A stretch of DNA of 40,553 nucleotides from Magnetococcales bacterium (GCA_015231775.1 JADGAY010000013.1:1-40553), one strand, 5' to 3'; shown: positions 6,946 to 16,807, counted from the stretch's first letter. The notes: generated from the letters alone by a model not told the origin. Translations and numbers: made by a program.

Positions 6946-8433
6946 TCACCGCACTCCTCCCGCCTGAGCGATCCGTTCTGCCCAGGCCGAGGCCGAGGCG
7001 CGTGACAGATCCAGGCTCCACTCCGGAACCACGCCCAAGATCAGAATCAGCGCCGCGAAGGCGTAGAGCACGATTTTCTCCCGCGGCAGGAGTGTCGGCA
7101 GGGTTTCCGGCACGTTCGTGCCCAGCGGGCCGAGAAAGGCCTTGCGGTAGAAGCCGAGAAAATAGCCCGCGCCCAGGATCACCCCGCCCAGGGCCGCCAG
7201 GCCGGAGCCGGCATGGGCCTTCAAGCTGGCGATCACGAGCAGCAGTTCGCCGGGAAAGCCGGAGGTCAACGGCATCCCCATGCTGGCCAATCCCAACAGC
7301 AAAAACAGTCCGCTTGTCACCGGCAGGGGTCGCGCCACGCCGCCCAGATGGATCAGATCGGTGGAGCCGAGGCGTGTGTGGAGGAATCCGGCCAGCAGGA
7401 ACAGTCCGCCCGAGGTGAGGGCGAAGTTGAACAACTGGCTCACCGCCCCTTGCACCCCCTGGACGGTCAAGGTGGCCAGACCCAGCACCACCAGGCCGAC
7501 GTGGCTGATGGAGGAGAAGGCCAGCAGGCGGCGCAGGTTGGATTGGGCCAGGGCCGAGAGGGCGCCATAGACGATGGAGACCACGGCCAGTCCGCCGAGC
7601 AGCCAATGAAGTTCGCGCGCCACATCCGGGGCCAGGGGCAGCAGAAACCGCAGCAATCCGTAGGCTCCGAGTTTGAGGCCGGTCATGATGGCGGAGATGG
7701 AGACCGGTCCCTCCATGGCGACGATCGGCAGCCAGACATGGAGCGGCACCAGGGGCACCTTGACCCCGAAGCCGACCAGCAGCAGGAGAAAGACCGGCCA
7801 TTGGGTGGATTTGGGGAGTGGGTGTTGCAGCCACTGGGTCAGATCGAAGTTGGGCGTGGAACCGGGTTGGGCCAGGGCGGTCAAGAGCAGGCCGAACAGC
7901 AGCGCGGCGCCGCCGGCCAGCATGAAGAGGGTGTATTTGACCGCCGCGTGGCGACGATTCGGTCCCATGCCCCACAGGGCGATCAGGAAGTGGATCGGGA
8001 TCAGGGTCAACTCCCAGAACAGAAAGAACAGCAGGCCATCGAGGGCGCAGAACAGCCCCATGGTGACCCCTTCCAGGAGCAGCAGCAGGGCGAAAAAGAG
8101 GTTGGGCATGGCCCGACCGATCAAGTTCCAGTTGGCGATCAGGGTAGCCAGGAACAGGAGCGCGCAGGCTGTCGGAAGCAGTGCGGAGAGTCCATCGATC
8201 CCCACCAGGTATTCGGCGTGGATGGAGGGGATCCAGGCGTGGCGTTCGAGCAGTTGAAACCCGGCCAGGTTCGGATCCACCCTGGCGATCACGGTCAGGG
8301 CGAGCAGCAGTTCGACCACGCCCACCGTGAGGGCGATGGCGCGCGCCTGGCGGGGTTGCGGGGCGAGCCAGGCCAGGAGGGCGCCGAGGAGCGGCAGGCC
8401 GATCAGGGTCGAGAGCAGCGGAAGGGTGTTCAT
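6946..8433 (-). CDS. NuoM-like proton/cation-translocating subunit (NDH-1/Mrp family)
   Basis: A 495-residue polytopic inner-membrane protein of the ProtonAntipo_M family (complex I NuoM/NuoL, Mrp antiporter, DabB). About 13-14 hydrophobic helices are visible. The signature Glu (E141 in FFLFWELTLIPIHF) and Lys (K225 in GFGVKVPLVPLHVWLP) of the proton channel are both present. Its ATG overlaps the stop of the preceding paralogue (ATGA), so the two are translationally coupled. No other NADH dehydrogenase subunit is nearby. Location 2 kb downstream of DabA/DabB suggests it belongs to the same energy-coupled bicarbonate uptake assembly, or to a membrane arm that drives it; this is inference. It is the last gene before the HigBA-like pair. 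Confidence 0.8.
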   Translation of the reverse strand: MNTLPLLSTLIGLPLLGALLAWLAPQPRQARAIALTVGVVELLLALTVIARVDPNLAGFQLLERHAWIPSIHAEYLVGIDGLSALLPTACALLFLATLIANWNLIGRAMPNLFFALLLLLEGVTMGLFCALDGLLFFLFWELTLIPIHFLIALWGMGPNRRHAAVKYTLFMLAGGAALLFGLLLTALAQPGSTPNFDLTQWLQHPLPKSTQWPVFLLLLVGFGVKVPLVPLHVWLPIVAMEGPVSISAIMTGLKLGAYGLLRFLLPLAPDVARELHWLLGGLAVVSIVYGALSALAQSNLRRLLAFSSISHVGLVVLGLATLTVQGVQGAVSQLFNFALTSGGLFLLAGFLHTRLGSTDLIHLGGVARPLPVTSGLFLLLGLASMGMPLTSGFPGELLLVIASLKAHAGSGLAALGGVILGAGYFLGFYRKAFLGPLGTNVPETLPTLLPREKIVLYAFAALILILGVVPEWSLDLSRASASAWAERIAQAGGVR

Positions 8434-9944
8434 GGCCGTTCTCCGAGGTGGACGAAGGGGGCGGCCAGGGTCTGGGCGCTGTTTTTCACCAGGGCAAGCC
8501 ACGGATCGGCGTTGAATCCCGAGGCCAGTTGCACGGCGATCAGCAGGGCGGCCAGACCCTTTTCGATGGGCGTGGCGCGGGTGATGGCGGCGCGCGGTGG
8601 GGCGTTGGCGGTGGGGGTGGCCAGGAAGGCCCGTTGGAAGGCCCAGAGCAGGCAGGCGGCGGCGACGACGTTGCCGAGGGCGGCGAGCACGGTCACCAGG
8701 GCGCCGAACCGTTCGATGGCCGCTTCCAGGAGCAGATGCACGGCATCGAAGCCGGGGGTTCCGGGCATGCCGACCACCGAGAAGGCGGCGACCAGGAAGG
8801 CGATTCCGACCCAGGGCAGAGGTGAGAGCAGGCCACCCAGTCGTTCGAACGCCAGGGAGCGGGTGCGTTGATGGACGATTCCGGCCATGAGCATCAAGGT
8901 GGTGATGGCCAATCCGAAGGAGCCGGTGAGCATGATGCCGCCCTGGAAGGATTGCGGATGGAGGCTGAACAGGCCGATCACCAGGATGCCGGTATGGCTG
9001 ACCACGGCGTAGGCGAGCAATTTCCTTAAATTCTTCTGCACCAGGGCCAGGAGTGCGCTGTAGAGGATGCCAAACGCGGCGATGGCGATGACGAATTCGT
9101 GCCAGCGCCACACCGCATCGGGAAACAGCGGAAAGATAAACCGCAGCATGCCGTGGATGCCGGTTTTGAGTCCCAGCAGCAGTACCATGGCCGCGGCGAC
9201 GGTGCCGTGTTCCATGACGTGGGGCAGCCAGCCGTGCAGGGGGAAGAGGGGCACGCGGATGGCCAGTCCATAGAACAGCAGGTAGAAAATGACGCTTTGC
9301 AGATAGGGGGAGCGTGTATCCTGGACGAGGGTGGTCAACTCGAACGACCACTGACCGTGGGTGAGTTCCGCGTGGTGCCAGCCGAGCATGAGGGTGGCGG
9401 CCAGGATCAGCAGCAGGCTGGTGCCCATGAACTGGTAGTAGCGTTGGTTGGCGAGTCGTTCATCTGCCGTGAGGGACCAGGTGGAGAGCAGATAGCCCAC
9501 GAGGCCGGTTTGGAGTGCGGCCATGAGGGTATACCAGAGCAGGTCGAGGGATGCGAACTGGCCGACCAGGGTCGCCTCGCAGGCGAGTACCACGGCGAAG
9601 AAGCGTGGCAGGTGGTGGAAGCGCCGCACAAGACCGCCGTAGAGCAGCACCAGCAGGCACAAAAAGGCGGTGAGCAGCACGAACAGCACGGTGATGCCGT
9701 CTGCCGCCGACGATTGGACCAGCCAATTGGAGAGTGGCAGGCGGGTATGCCACTGCCAATCGGTGGTGGTGAGGTCGAAGCGTTGATAGAGTCGCAGGCT
9801 CAGCAGCAATTCGCCGATACCGGTGGTCAAGGCGATGGGCCAGGCCAGCCAGGTACGTTGGACGAAGAGCAGCCAGAGGGCGCCGAGCACGGGCAGGAGT
9901 TGCAGCCAGCCGAGCAGGTGGGTATCGATGGCGAGGGTGGTCAT
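8430..9944 (-). CDS. Divergent NuoM-like membrane subunit lacking the channel Glu
   Basis: A 504-residue polytopic membrane protein clearly related to NuoM (YGLAIRVPLFPLHGWLPHVMEHGTVAAAM; NLRKLLAYAVVSHTGILVIGLF). However, where active NuoM-type subunits have the channel Glu in FWELTL, this one reads LWYTLMAALQTG (Ala near 143), and the Lys of GVKxP is Arg (R230). It therefore probably does not pump protons in the standard way and may have a structural role beside its neighbour at 6946-8433, with which it overlaps by 4 nt. The upstream 580 bp contain composite repeat R4, so a separate promoter is possible. No strong Shine-Dalgarno precedes the ATG. Membership of the family is firm; function is inferred. 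Confidence 0.8.
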   Translation of the reverse strand: MTTLAIDTHLLGWLQLLPVLGALWLLFVQRTWLAWPIALTTGIGELLLSLRLYQRFDLTTTDWQWHTRLPLSNWLVQSSAADGITVLFVLLTAFLCLLVLLYGGLVRRFHHLPRFFAVVLACEATLVGQFASLDLLWYTLMAALQTGLVGYLLSTWSLTADERLANQRYYQFMGTSLLLILAATLMLGWHHAELTHGQWSFELTTLVQDTRSPYLQSVIFYLLFYGLAIRVPLFPLHGWLPHVMEHGTVAAAMVLLLGLKTGIHGMLRFIFPLFPDAVWRWHEFVIAIAAFGILYSALLALVQKNLRKLLAYAVVSHTGILVIGLFSLHPQSFQGGIMLTGSFGLAITTLMLMAGIVHQRTRSLAFERLGGLLSPLPWVGIAFLVAAFSVVGMPGTPGFDAVHLLLEAAIERFGALVTVLAALGNVVAAACLLWAFQRAFLATPTANAPPRAAITRATPIEKGLAALLIAVQLASGFNADPWLALVKNSAQTLAAPFVHLGERP

Positions 9945-10079
9945 GGTTTACGTGGTGAGCGCCGTTCCATCATTACGGGGGTCCGGGGGCGATTATCGTC
10001 CCCGGCGGGGGCGGGGCCGCGCCCCGCGACGTTGTTTTTGATTTTTTTCAATGTTTTTTCTTTAATTTTTGATGCTTTT

Positions 10080-10490
10080 GCTTTTTCTTTTGCTTTTGGC
10101 GCGATTTAAAAGAAAAAAATTTTCACGCCTTTTGTGAAAATTTTTTACGCGCCAGCCTTCGCCGCTGTCTCGTTTGGCGATTTTGGCCAAACGAGACAGC
10201 GTACATGGCCCGGAAAACAGGCCGCCGAAGGTGGCCTATCTTCCGCGCGCAATTCGCCCCCCTCCGTTGCCAAAGGCGCAACGGAGGGGGGCACATGAGA
10301 CCGCGCGCTGCGCCCTTTTTCGCAAAAAACGCGAAAAAGGGCTTATCGTGTAAAGCGCGCGAAATTCAAAAGCAAATTCAAATTCAAAAACAAAACCTCG
10401 GAGACTCCGTCTCCGAACCTCTGCCGGGGGCCTTCGGCCCCCCGCCCCCCGCAACAGTTGGAAATCCTCAGCTCCGCCGGAGACCTTCGG
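10080..10490 (+). repeat. Composite multi-hairpin repeat, copy R4
   Basis: Fills the gap between two membrane-protein genes. An extra hairpin has arms 10164-10178/10186-10200. Stem 1 arms are 10256-10270/10278-10292 (GCCCCCCTCCGTTGC and complement). Stem 2 arms are 10312-10323/10331-10342 (GCCCTTTTTCGC / GCGAAAAAGGGC). The TAAAGCGCGC block and A-rich linker follow. Stem 3 arms are 10398-10405/10409-10416, and a GGGGGCC hairpin ends it. The stems differ from R1/R3/R6 but stay paired. The AT-rich 10030-10150 has another imperfect hairpin (AAAATTTTCACG..TGAAAATTTT). Confidence 0.75.
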
Positions 10491-10523
10491 CCCCTCTTCC
10501 TCCTTCCTCCTTCCTCCTTCCCC

Positions 10524-12080
10524 TTACAAAATAATCAGGAAAGTCAAAACAATCATCAAAATCAAATACCTCGGCTCCCCAAACGACTGCTCGGCCCGGG
10601 TCAGATAGTTCCCCAAAAAGGCCAACGTCTTCACCAACCCATCCCCACTGCTCTTGAGAACGAACTGCTCCTCAACCCACGACAACACCCGCGCCACACG
10701 CTCCAATACACGACCGAACATGCCACGCCCACCCGCGACACCAATGCCCGATCCATCCACCACGCTGGAAAAATCGTTCCACTCCGCACGCGCGGCCAAC
10801 AACGTATCCCGCAATGGACGCCCGGCAATGCGGTTGATGACCAATTCGTCAAACAACCGCGCATCACGGGCGAGGGCCAGGGTGGGACGGGTGATCAACG
10901 CGTCGGTCAAGGCGTCGAGCCAACCGCGATGCAAGGCAAGATTGTAAAAGACGTAACTCTTCCGAAACACCTCATGCACCTGTGGCACCGCACCCTCGCC
11001 CAAATGGAGATAGGAGGGGGAGAGGAGGAATTGATAAAGACGCCACGAGGCGTGCGCGACCAGATGCCACAAGGCGAGATCAAAGAAACCCGCGCCACAT
11101 TCGGCAAACATCAAACCCAACTGCGCCAGGACGGCGTAGATCAGGGCACTCTTCACATCACTCTGCACCCGTCCGATGGCCATGGCGAACAGAGCGGTAA
11201 GCAGCCCCAGCACCAGCAAAAGAACCATCAACACCGGCGCATGCCAAAGCAACGGCTCGGCGCGAATCACCAGAAAGATGCCGGCATGGGCCATCAACGC
11301 GCCATAAAAAACCGCGCTCGACGGGGTTGGACCCTCCAACGCACGGGCGATCCAGGCGGAAAAGGGAAGCTGGGCGGATTTGGCCAACGCCGCGATCACC
11401 AATCCAAATGCAACGATCGGTACAGGCGGTTGCAACCGTTCATGGGAGGCCATGAACAGCACCGGCCACTCCAGCCCCGCACCCCAACTCGAAGCCAACG
11501 CGATGGCAAGCAACAACCCCGCATCACCGAACCGGTTGGTGACAAAGGCACGGGTGGCGTTCTCGGCGGCCACGGCGCGATCGCGCATGTAGGAGATCAA
11601 CAGATAAGAGGCCAGACCCGCCAACTCCCAACCGACAAAGGTCAATACCAGATTGCCGGCCAGGGCGATGGTGAGCATACCGCTGGCAAAAAGGCTCAGG
11701 ATGGCGAAAAAACGGTGAAAACCAGGCTCCCGATGGAGATAATCCACCGAAAAACGGAACGTCACCAGACATCCGGCGGCGGAAAGGGTGGCCATGAACA
11801 GCGCCGGACGGTCCAACAGCAGACTGATGGTCACCCGGAACTCCCCGCTCACCAGCCACGGAAGATAGATCCGATGGCCCGGTGGACCGTGCAGCAGGGC
11901 GATGAAATCCAGAGCCAGGAGTAACAGAAACGAACCGCCCGCCGCCAAAAGCGCAATCCGGGCAGTGCCCCGCTCCCCCGCCTCGCCAACCCGCGCGCCG
12001 GTCAACATGCCGATGCCGATCCAAAGCGCGGCCAACAGGGGAAGCAACGGAATCAGGATCCAACCATCAGGCCACGGCAT
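10524..12080 (-). CDS. DabB: NuoL-like membrane subunit of a DAB inorganic-carbon pump
   Basis: A 518-residue polytopic inner-membrane protein of the NuoL/ProtonAntipo_M family. The channel residues are present: Glu in FVGWELAGLASYLL (E152) and Lys in ALAKSAQLPFSAWI (K234), followed by EGPTPSSAVFYGALMAHAGIFL. In DAB systems this subunit is thought to couple a cation gradient to the DabA active site. The Lys seen in true NuoL at HAFFKALLF is replaced (HASWRLYQFLL). I chose the ATG at 12080, which overlaps the dabA stop by 14 nt; a start at 12164 would add a Pro/Arg-rich tail unlike the family. The partner gene dabA lies immediately upstream, which is the main reason for calling it DabB rather than a complex I subunit. 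Confidence 0.85.
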   Translation of the reverse strand: MPWPDGWILIPLLPLLAALWIGIGMLTGARVGEAGERGTARIALLAAGGSFLLLLALDFIALLHGPPGHRIYLPWLVSGEFRVTISLLLDRPALFMATLSAAGCLVTFRFSVDYLHREPGFHRFFAILSLFASGMLTIALAGNLVLTFVGWELAGLASYLLISYMRDRAVAAENATRAFVTNRFGDAGLLLAIALASSWGAGLEWPVLFMASHERLQPPVPIVAFGLVIAALAKSAQLPFSAWIARALEGPTPSSAVFYGALMAHAGIFLVIRAEPLLWHAPVLMVLLLVLGLLTALFAMAIGRVQSDVKSALIYAVLAQLGLMFAECGAGFFDLALWHLVAHASWRLYQFLLSPSYLHLGEGAVPQVHEVFRKSYVFYNLALHRGWLDALTDALITRPTLALARDARLFDELVINRIAGRPLRDTLLAARAEWNDFSSVVDGSGIGVAGGRGMFGRVLERVARVLSWVEEQFVLKSSGDGLVKTLAFLGNYLTRAEQSFGEPRYLILMIVLTFLIIL

Positions 12081-15000
12081 GGGCGGACTCCTCGGGCAGG
12101 GCGATGAGCGCGGGCGGCAAGGGTTCGGTGTGGCCTTGATACCAGTCGCTGGAGCTGGTGGCATACGGCGGCGATGGCAGGGTGTTCTCCCAGACCCGCC
12201 AGCCGCTCCCCGGTATGAAGTGCTGGATCTCCCCGCTCTCCGGATCGATGCAGGCCAGCTCGATCCAACCGTTGCCGACCAGCTCGCGGATCGCCTCCTG
12301 ACGCAGATAGATCGCGGTGAGAATCTCGGGACGCTGCTCCACGATCACCAGCAGACGCATCGCCTCGTGGATCTCGATCATCTGCCGCGGCAGTCCGGTG
12401 CGCAGATCCGAGGCGCACCCCTCCATCACCCCGAACAGCCCGGTGATGTTGTGCACCACCTTGGTGCCACACCCGAACCGTTCGTTGTCCACGGTGGAGA
12501 AATAGTACTCCAGACTGATGCCCGCGCCCACCGGTCCGGCGGCAAGCAAAATCGACTCGACGATGCCTCCATCGGCATCGCGGGTTGGATCATAGGAAAT
12601 CAGATACATGCGCCGGTCGAAAAAGACCCCGCGGGTCACCGAACGCCGCCCGATCAGAGCCACGGCGTTGGTGGCATGACCCAGCTCCGGCCTGGCCTGG
12701 CTGAAATCCACGCCGCGCCGGCGCATGTGGGCATGGGCGCGCTCCCGTGACCCGTCATGCGGGGCCGAGGCCAGCCGCCGGGCCCGCTCGTGGGCCGAGG
12801 CGAGACAGGCGGCATCCAACGGCAGCCCCAGACGGGCCAGGGCCTTCTCCCCCGCCGGCGGCAGACGGTCCCGATCAAACCAGAACAGCGCCTCGTTGCC
12901 GGTGTTGTGCTCGCCGCCGACAAACCAGCAATCCTCCGGAATGTCGATCCCCATGCCGCGCAGCCGCATGCGCACCTCCGGATTGTTGGCCATGGCCGCG
13001 AACAATCGGGCATTCGGTCCACCGTGCCGCCCGCTGCACGCGCCACAATCGTAGGCGGCCAGATGGGGGTTGTTCTGACTGCTGCTCCCGTGTCCCAGAA
13101 TCGCCACGATCGGCGCGAAACCATCCGTCAGACCAATGGTGCGCAGGAATCCCGCCACCCGTTCGGCCTGCTCGTCCAGGGTGAAACCGGCGCGCGGGTT
13201 CTCCGGGGTCGCGGGGGTATCCGCGTCGGGCGCGGTCAGGGTCACCTCGGTGGGAACGTGGGCGTCCAGATTCTCGGTGACGGATCCGGTCAGACGGGCG
13301 AACGGTTCCGGAAACCAGCCACGGGCAAACAGCGACACCCAAACCAACGGCGCCAGCACGGGGGCGATCAGCGTCGGCACGATGAACCCCCGATGGCTGG
13401 CGCGCATGGTCAACCGTTGCCACCAGCCGCGCAGCCCCAGCCAACGCCGATGGCGTCGCAAGGCCGGTTCGTGGCCGGGACGCGTCTGTTCGCCCACGGT
13501 GTGGGACGGAACCACCACCACCGGACAGAGGGGGGTCAAGGCGGTGTCGTCGAGGCCGCGCCAGTTGACCGGCACCCCAAAGAATCCCGCCGCGCCCAAG
13601 GTCTCGATGCCGGGCGCGATCTCCTCCAGATGACGCCGGATCCCCTCTTCGCGATCGTCCATGCAGAAAATCACCTGGGCCTCGGGACGTTCCACCCGCT
13701 CGGCCCAACGGCCCCGGCCCCGATTGGCGCGCAGGGCGACGAAGATCCGCTCCCGATAGTGCCGCTCGTAAGCCCGGAGCCACAGGAACCCCTCCTGCTC
13801 CCCATCCAGCGACTCGAGCACCGCCATCAAGGCGTGCACCCCATCCCCGCCCAGGGCGCGTAGCCCCTCGGCGGTCAGACCGAGATGCTGGCAGAGCACG
13901 AACAGCGGCCAGGCACTGGCGCTGGCCGAGGAGTGGCTGCGCGTGCCGTTGAGTCCGTCGGTTTCGGTCCAGATCTGCCAGGTGAGCTTGCGCCATTCCG
14001 CGGGAAGATCCGGGTCGCTGGCCGGTCGATGGATCAACCGACTGGCGCGGGTGGCCAGAAACTCCGGCAAACTTCCGGAAAAAAAGGCGTGACGGGCGAA
14101 AAACTCACCACGATAGCGTTGAAAATGCCACCCCAGCATCCCCAGGGTCGGTTCGAGCAGCCAGATGGCGCGACAAAGCCGCAGGGCGAACAGCCGCTCG
14201 GTCACCAGTCGCACGGCCAGATAGTCGGCCATGCGCACCAGGGCCGTGCTGCCGCCGTATCCCGGACGCAGGGAGCGCCACATCACCATCCCGGACCAGC
14301 CGGGCAGCTCCAGGGCCAACCGCTCCAGATACCCTCCCCAACGGGCCTCGGGAAGCTCCAACCGTTTCAGACAGAACTCGATCGTCTCCAACGCATCGTC
14401 CGGCAGATCGGCCAGATGCTCCTCCCAGTCCGGCAGCTCCTCCAGACCCTGCCCCTTCTCCTGGATGGCGCGCCGTTTCCAGGCCAGGTAGAACCCCGCC
14501 TCCCGATCCGGCAACGACCAGCTCGCCACCCCCAGATCGAGAAAACCGCTCAAATAACGCAACAGATAGGGGCGGATCGACTCCAGCAGATCCTCGCCGG
14601 CCACCTGCCGCAACAGACCGCCCAACGTCAGATCCCGCCCCACCCGTCCGACCAGCCCCTCCCACTGCCGCGCCGCCTCGGCGCGGATGGCGGCGATGAT
14701 CTCCCGCTGCGACTCCAGCTCGGTCAGGCGAGTCGTTTCGTCCGAAAACGGGGCATCCTCCTCGCTGGCCAGATCGAGCCGCTGTTCCCCGTACCCCGCC
14801 CGATGGCTCAGACCAAAGCTCTCCAGACAGGCGCGCCACAACCCCCCAACCGCCTCGGTCTCCTCCTCCACCACCAGGCGATCCCGACTCTCCTGGGAGA
14901 CGCCGGGTTGCAACCGCTCCAGCGCCCCCTTTTCCGCGATCTCCCAGGCCAACTGCCGGGAGGTGATGGCCTTGATGCCACATTGCAGCTTCAAAAGCAG

Positions 15001-15339
15001 AATCTCGCCGCGCCGGGTCGGTCCCACCGGCTCCAAGGCGCCCAAGGCCGGGTCGGCCTCGATCACCGCGCGCAGATCCTCCTGATCGATGCGTCCCTCG
15101 GCAAACAACTCCCGAAACCGTTCCGCCGACAGATAGCCATAAATGCCGGTATATTTCCGCGCCTCGGTCAACGCGCTGGCGAAATCCAGGTGTTGAAAGC
15201 CGTGCAGGGTGTTGTGATGGACGAAATCGCGGATCGAGGCCTGACCCGGAACCAGGTGTTCCAGGTGGTGGATGGCGGCCTGGATCCGGTCGCGACCGCT
15301 CAAGGGGGTATCCGAAATGTGCGAGGGCGCGTGGGCCAT
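12067..15339 (-). CDS. DabA (DUF2309): zinc carbonic-anhydrase-like subunit of the DAB pump
   Basis: A 1090-residue protein of the DUF2309/DabA family, which with DabB takes up inorganic carbon by energy-coupled hydration of CO2 to bicarbonate at a beta-carbonic-anhydrase-like zinc site on the cytoplasmic side. The site is visible: Cys559-x-Asp561 in VIFCMDDREEG, His750 in ILGHGSSSQNN and Cys765 in AAYDCGACSGRHGG. The 15-residue His-Cys spacing matches the characterised Halothiobacillus protein. It is longer than the roughly 830-residue characterised DabA, mainly through about 200 extra N-terminal residues. AGGGGGGG just before the ATG is an acceptable ribosome site. It follows a NuoM-like gene by 10 nt and overlaps dabB by 14 nt, so the three form one operon. 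No RuBisCO or carboxysome gene is in the window. Confidence 0.92.
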   Translation of the reverse strand: MAHAPSHISDTPLSGRDRIQAAIHHLEHLVPGQASIRDFVHHNTLHGFQHLDFASALTEARKYTGIYGYLSAERFRELFAEGRIDQEDLRAVIEADPALGALEPVGPTRRGEILLLKLQCGIKAITSRQLAWEIAEKGALERLQPGVSQESRDRLVVEEETEAVGGLWRACLESFGLSHRAGYGEQRLDLASEEDAPFSDETTRLTELESQREIIAAIRAEAARQWEGLVGRVGRDLTLGGLLRQVAGEDLLESIRPYLLRYLSGFLDLGVASWSLPDREAGFYLAWKRRAIQEKGQGLEELPDWEEHLADLPDDALETIEFCLKRLELPEARWGGYLERLALELPGWSGMVMWRSLRPGYGGSTALVRMADYLAVRLVTERLFALRLCRAIWLLEPTLGMLGWHFQRYRGEFFARHAFFSGSLPEFLATRASRLIHRPASDPDLPAEWRKLTWQIWTETDGLNGTRSHSSASASAWPLFVLCQHLGLTAEGLRALGGDGVHALMAVLESLDGEQEGFLWLRAYERHYRERIFVALRANRGRGRWAERVERPEAQVIFCMDDREEGIRRHLEEIAPGIETLGAAGFFGVPVNWRGLDDTALTPLCPVVVVPSHTVGEQTRPGHEPALRRHRRWLGLRGWWQRLTMRASHRGFIVPTLIAPVLAPLVWVSLFARGWFPEPFARLTGSVTENLDAHVPTEVTLTAPDADTPATPENPRAGFTLDEQAERVAGFLRTIGLTDGFAPIVAILGHGSSSQNNPHLAAYDCGACSGRHGGPNARLFAAMANNPEVRMRLRGMGIDIPEDCWFVGGEHNTGNEALFWFDRDRLPPAGEKALARLGLPLDAACLASAHERARRLASAPHDGSRERAHAHMRRRGVDFSQARPELGHATNAVALIGRRSVTRGVFFDRRMYLISYDPTRDADGGIVESILLAAGPVGAGISLEYYFSTVDNERFGCGTKVVHNITGLFGVMEGCASDLRTGLPRQMIEIHEAMRLLVIVEQRPEILTAIYLRQEAIRELVGNGWIELACIDPESGEIQHFIPGSGWRVWENTLPSPPYATSSSDWYQGHTEPLPPALIALPEESAHAVA

Positions 15340-15349
15340 GATCCCCCCC

Positions 15350-16807
15350 TTACAGGCGCGCGGCGAACAGGTCGCCGAAACGGGTGAGGGAGGCGGCCAT
15401 GAGATCGATCAGCGGCGCGGGCAGGAATCCCAACGCCACGATGCCGATGGCCAGGATTCCGGCGGCTGCCAGCTCCATGCGTCCCAGGGGCGTGATGGTC
15501 GGGAGTCGGGGTTGCTCCGGACCGGTACAGAGAGACCCCACGGTACGCACCGCGTAGGCCGCGCTCACCAGCATCCCCACCGACAGCAGCGCCGCCGGCC
15601 AACCCCACCGTTCCAGGCTGGCGAGCATGACATGCAGTTCGGCGATGAAACCCGAGGTGCCGGGCACCCCCACCGAGGCCATGAAGGCCAGGGCCACGAA
15701 AAAGGCCATGCGTGGCGCCACCCGGATCAACGAACCGTATTCGCGGATATCGCGGGTATGGGTGCGTTCGTAGAGCAGGCCGATGATCAAAAACATCGCC
15801 CCCGCGGTCAGGCCGTGGGAGACCATTTGCAGCATGGCGCCGGTGATGCCGTCGTGGTTCAAGGCGGCGATGCCGAGCAGCACCACCCCCATGTGGCTCA
15901 CCGAGGAGTAGGCGACCATCCCTTTCAAATCGGTCTGTTTCCAGGCCAGCACCCCGCCGTGGATCAGGTTGATGAAGGCGAGAGTGGCCAAAAGCTCCCG
16001 CAGGGCCACCACCGCGTCCGGCACCATCATCGCTGCGCGGATCAGGCCATAAGAGCCCATTTTGAGCAGTGCGCCGGAGAGCAGGATACTCACCGGACTC
16101 GGGGCCTCGACGTGGGCGAGGGGCAGCCAGCCATGCAGGGGGAAGATCGGCATCTTTACCCCGAAGCCGATCAGGAACCCGGCGAAGATCAAAATTTGCA
16201 GCTCTTTCGAGATCCCCTGCACACCGGCGGCCATCTCCTTCATCAAGAAGGTATGGGCCTGGGAGGCGTCGAAGGCCAAAAGCAGGGCGATCAGCATGAA
16301 GACCGAGCCACCCATGGTATAGAGCACGAAGTTGAGTGCCGCGCGGTTGCGCTGCTTGCCGCCAAAGGCGTTGATGAGAAAGAAGAGCGGCAGGAGGGTC
16401 AGCTCCCAGAAGATGTAGAAGATCGACCAATCCTGGGCCATGAACACCCCAAGCATGGCCGCCTCCAGAAGCAGGATCAGGATATGGTAGGGTTTGATCC
16501 GCTCCTTGATCCCCCCCGAGGCCAGGATCGCGACCAGGGAGAGGAGGGCCGCCAGCAGCAACATGGGCATGGCGATGCCATCCACGCCAAGGGCGAAGGT
16601 GCTTCCGGATTGGGGGCGCCAGAGGGTTTTTTCCAGCAGTTGTTCCTGTCCGTGGGAGGTGACGAACCCGGTGGCCAGCCAGAGGGTCATGGCGAGGGTG
16701 GCGCTGGCCGAGAGGATCGCCACCAGGCGGGTGCGCGCGGAGGGGAGCAGGAGGATCAATCCAGCGCCGAGCACGGGTAACAACAACAAGGTGAGCAGGG
16801 GTTTCAT
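15350..16807 (-). CDS. NuoM-like proton-translocating subunit upstream of dabA
   Basis: A 485-residue polytopic membrane protein very like complex I NuoM: FYIFWELTLLPLFFLINAFGG (channel Glu E135), GFGVKMPIFPLHGWLPLAHVEAPSPVS (Lys K218), DLKGMVAYSSVSHMGVVLLG and LLYERTHTRDI. All hallmark channel residues are kept, so it should be able to move protons. It is 10 nt upstream of dabA on the same strand. Absence of other nuo genes argues that it serves the DAB system rather than respiratory complex I; this is inference. The ATG at 16807 begins MKPLLTLLLL; an upstream start at 16834 would only add a polar stretch. The 215 bp before it hold composite repeat R5. Confidence 0.85.
   Translation of the reverse strand: MKPLLTLLLLPVLGAGLILLLPSARTRLVAILSASATLAMTLWLATGFVTSHGQEQLLEKTLWRPQSGSTFALGVDGIAMPMLLLAALLSLVAILASGGIKERIKPYHILILLLEAAMLGVFMAQDWSIFYIFWELTLLPLFFLINAFGGKQRNRAALNFVLYTMGGSVFMLIALLLAFDASQAHTFLMKEMAAGVQGISKELQILIFAGFLIGFGVKMPIFPLHGWLPLAHVEAPSPVSILLSGALLKMGSYGLIRAAMMVPDAVVALRELLATLAFINLIHGGVLAWKQTDLKGMVAYSSVSHMGVVLLGIAALNHDGITGAMLQMVSHGLTAGAMFLIIGLLYERTHTRDIREYGSLIRVAPRMAFFVALAFMASVGVPGTSGFIAELHVMLASLERWGWPAALLSVGMLVSAAYAVRTVGSLCTGPEQPRLPTITPLGRMELAAAGILAIGIVALGFLPAPLIDLMAASLTRFGDLFAARL

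Noticed and set aside
10205-10534. Small ORFs in the 10.2 kb gap as possible genes between dabB and the NuoM-like gene
   Set aside because: Same repeat family as the ends of the window; frames are low complexity and cover hairpins.
6946-16807. Respiratory complex I (nuo) operon
   Set aside because: Only NuoL/NuoM-like subunits occur, with DabA in the middle; no nuoA-K or peripheral-arm genes are present.
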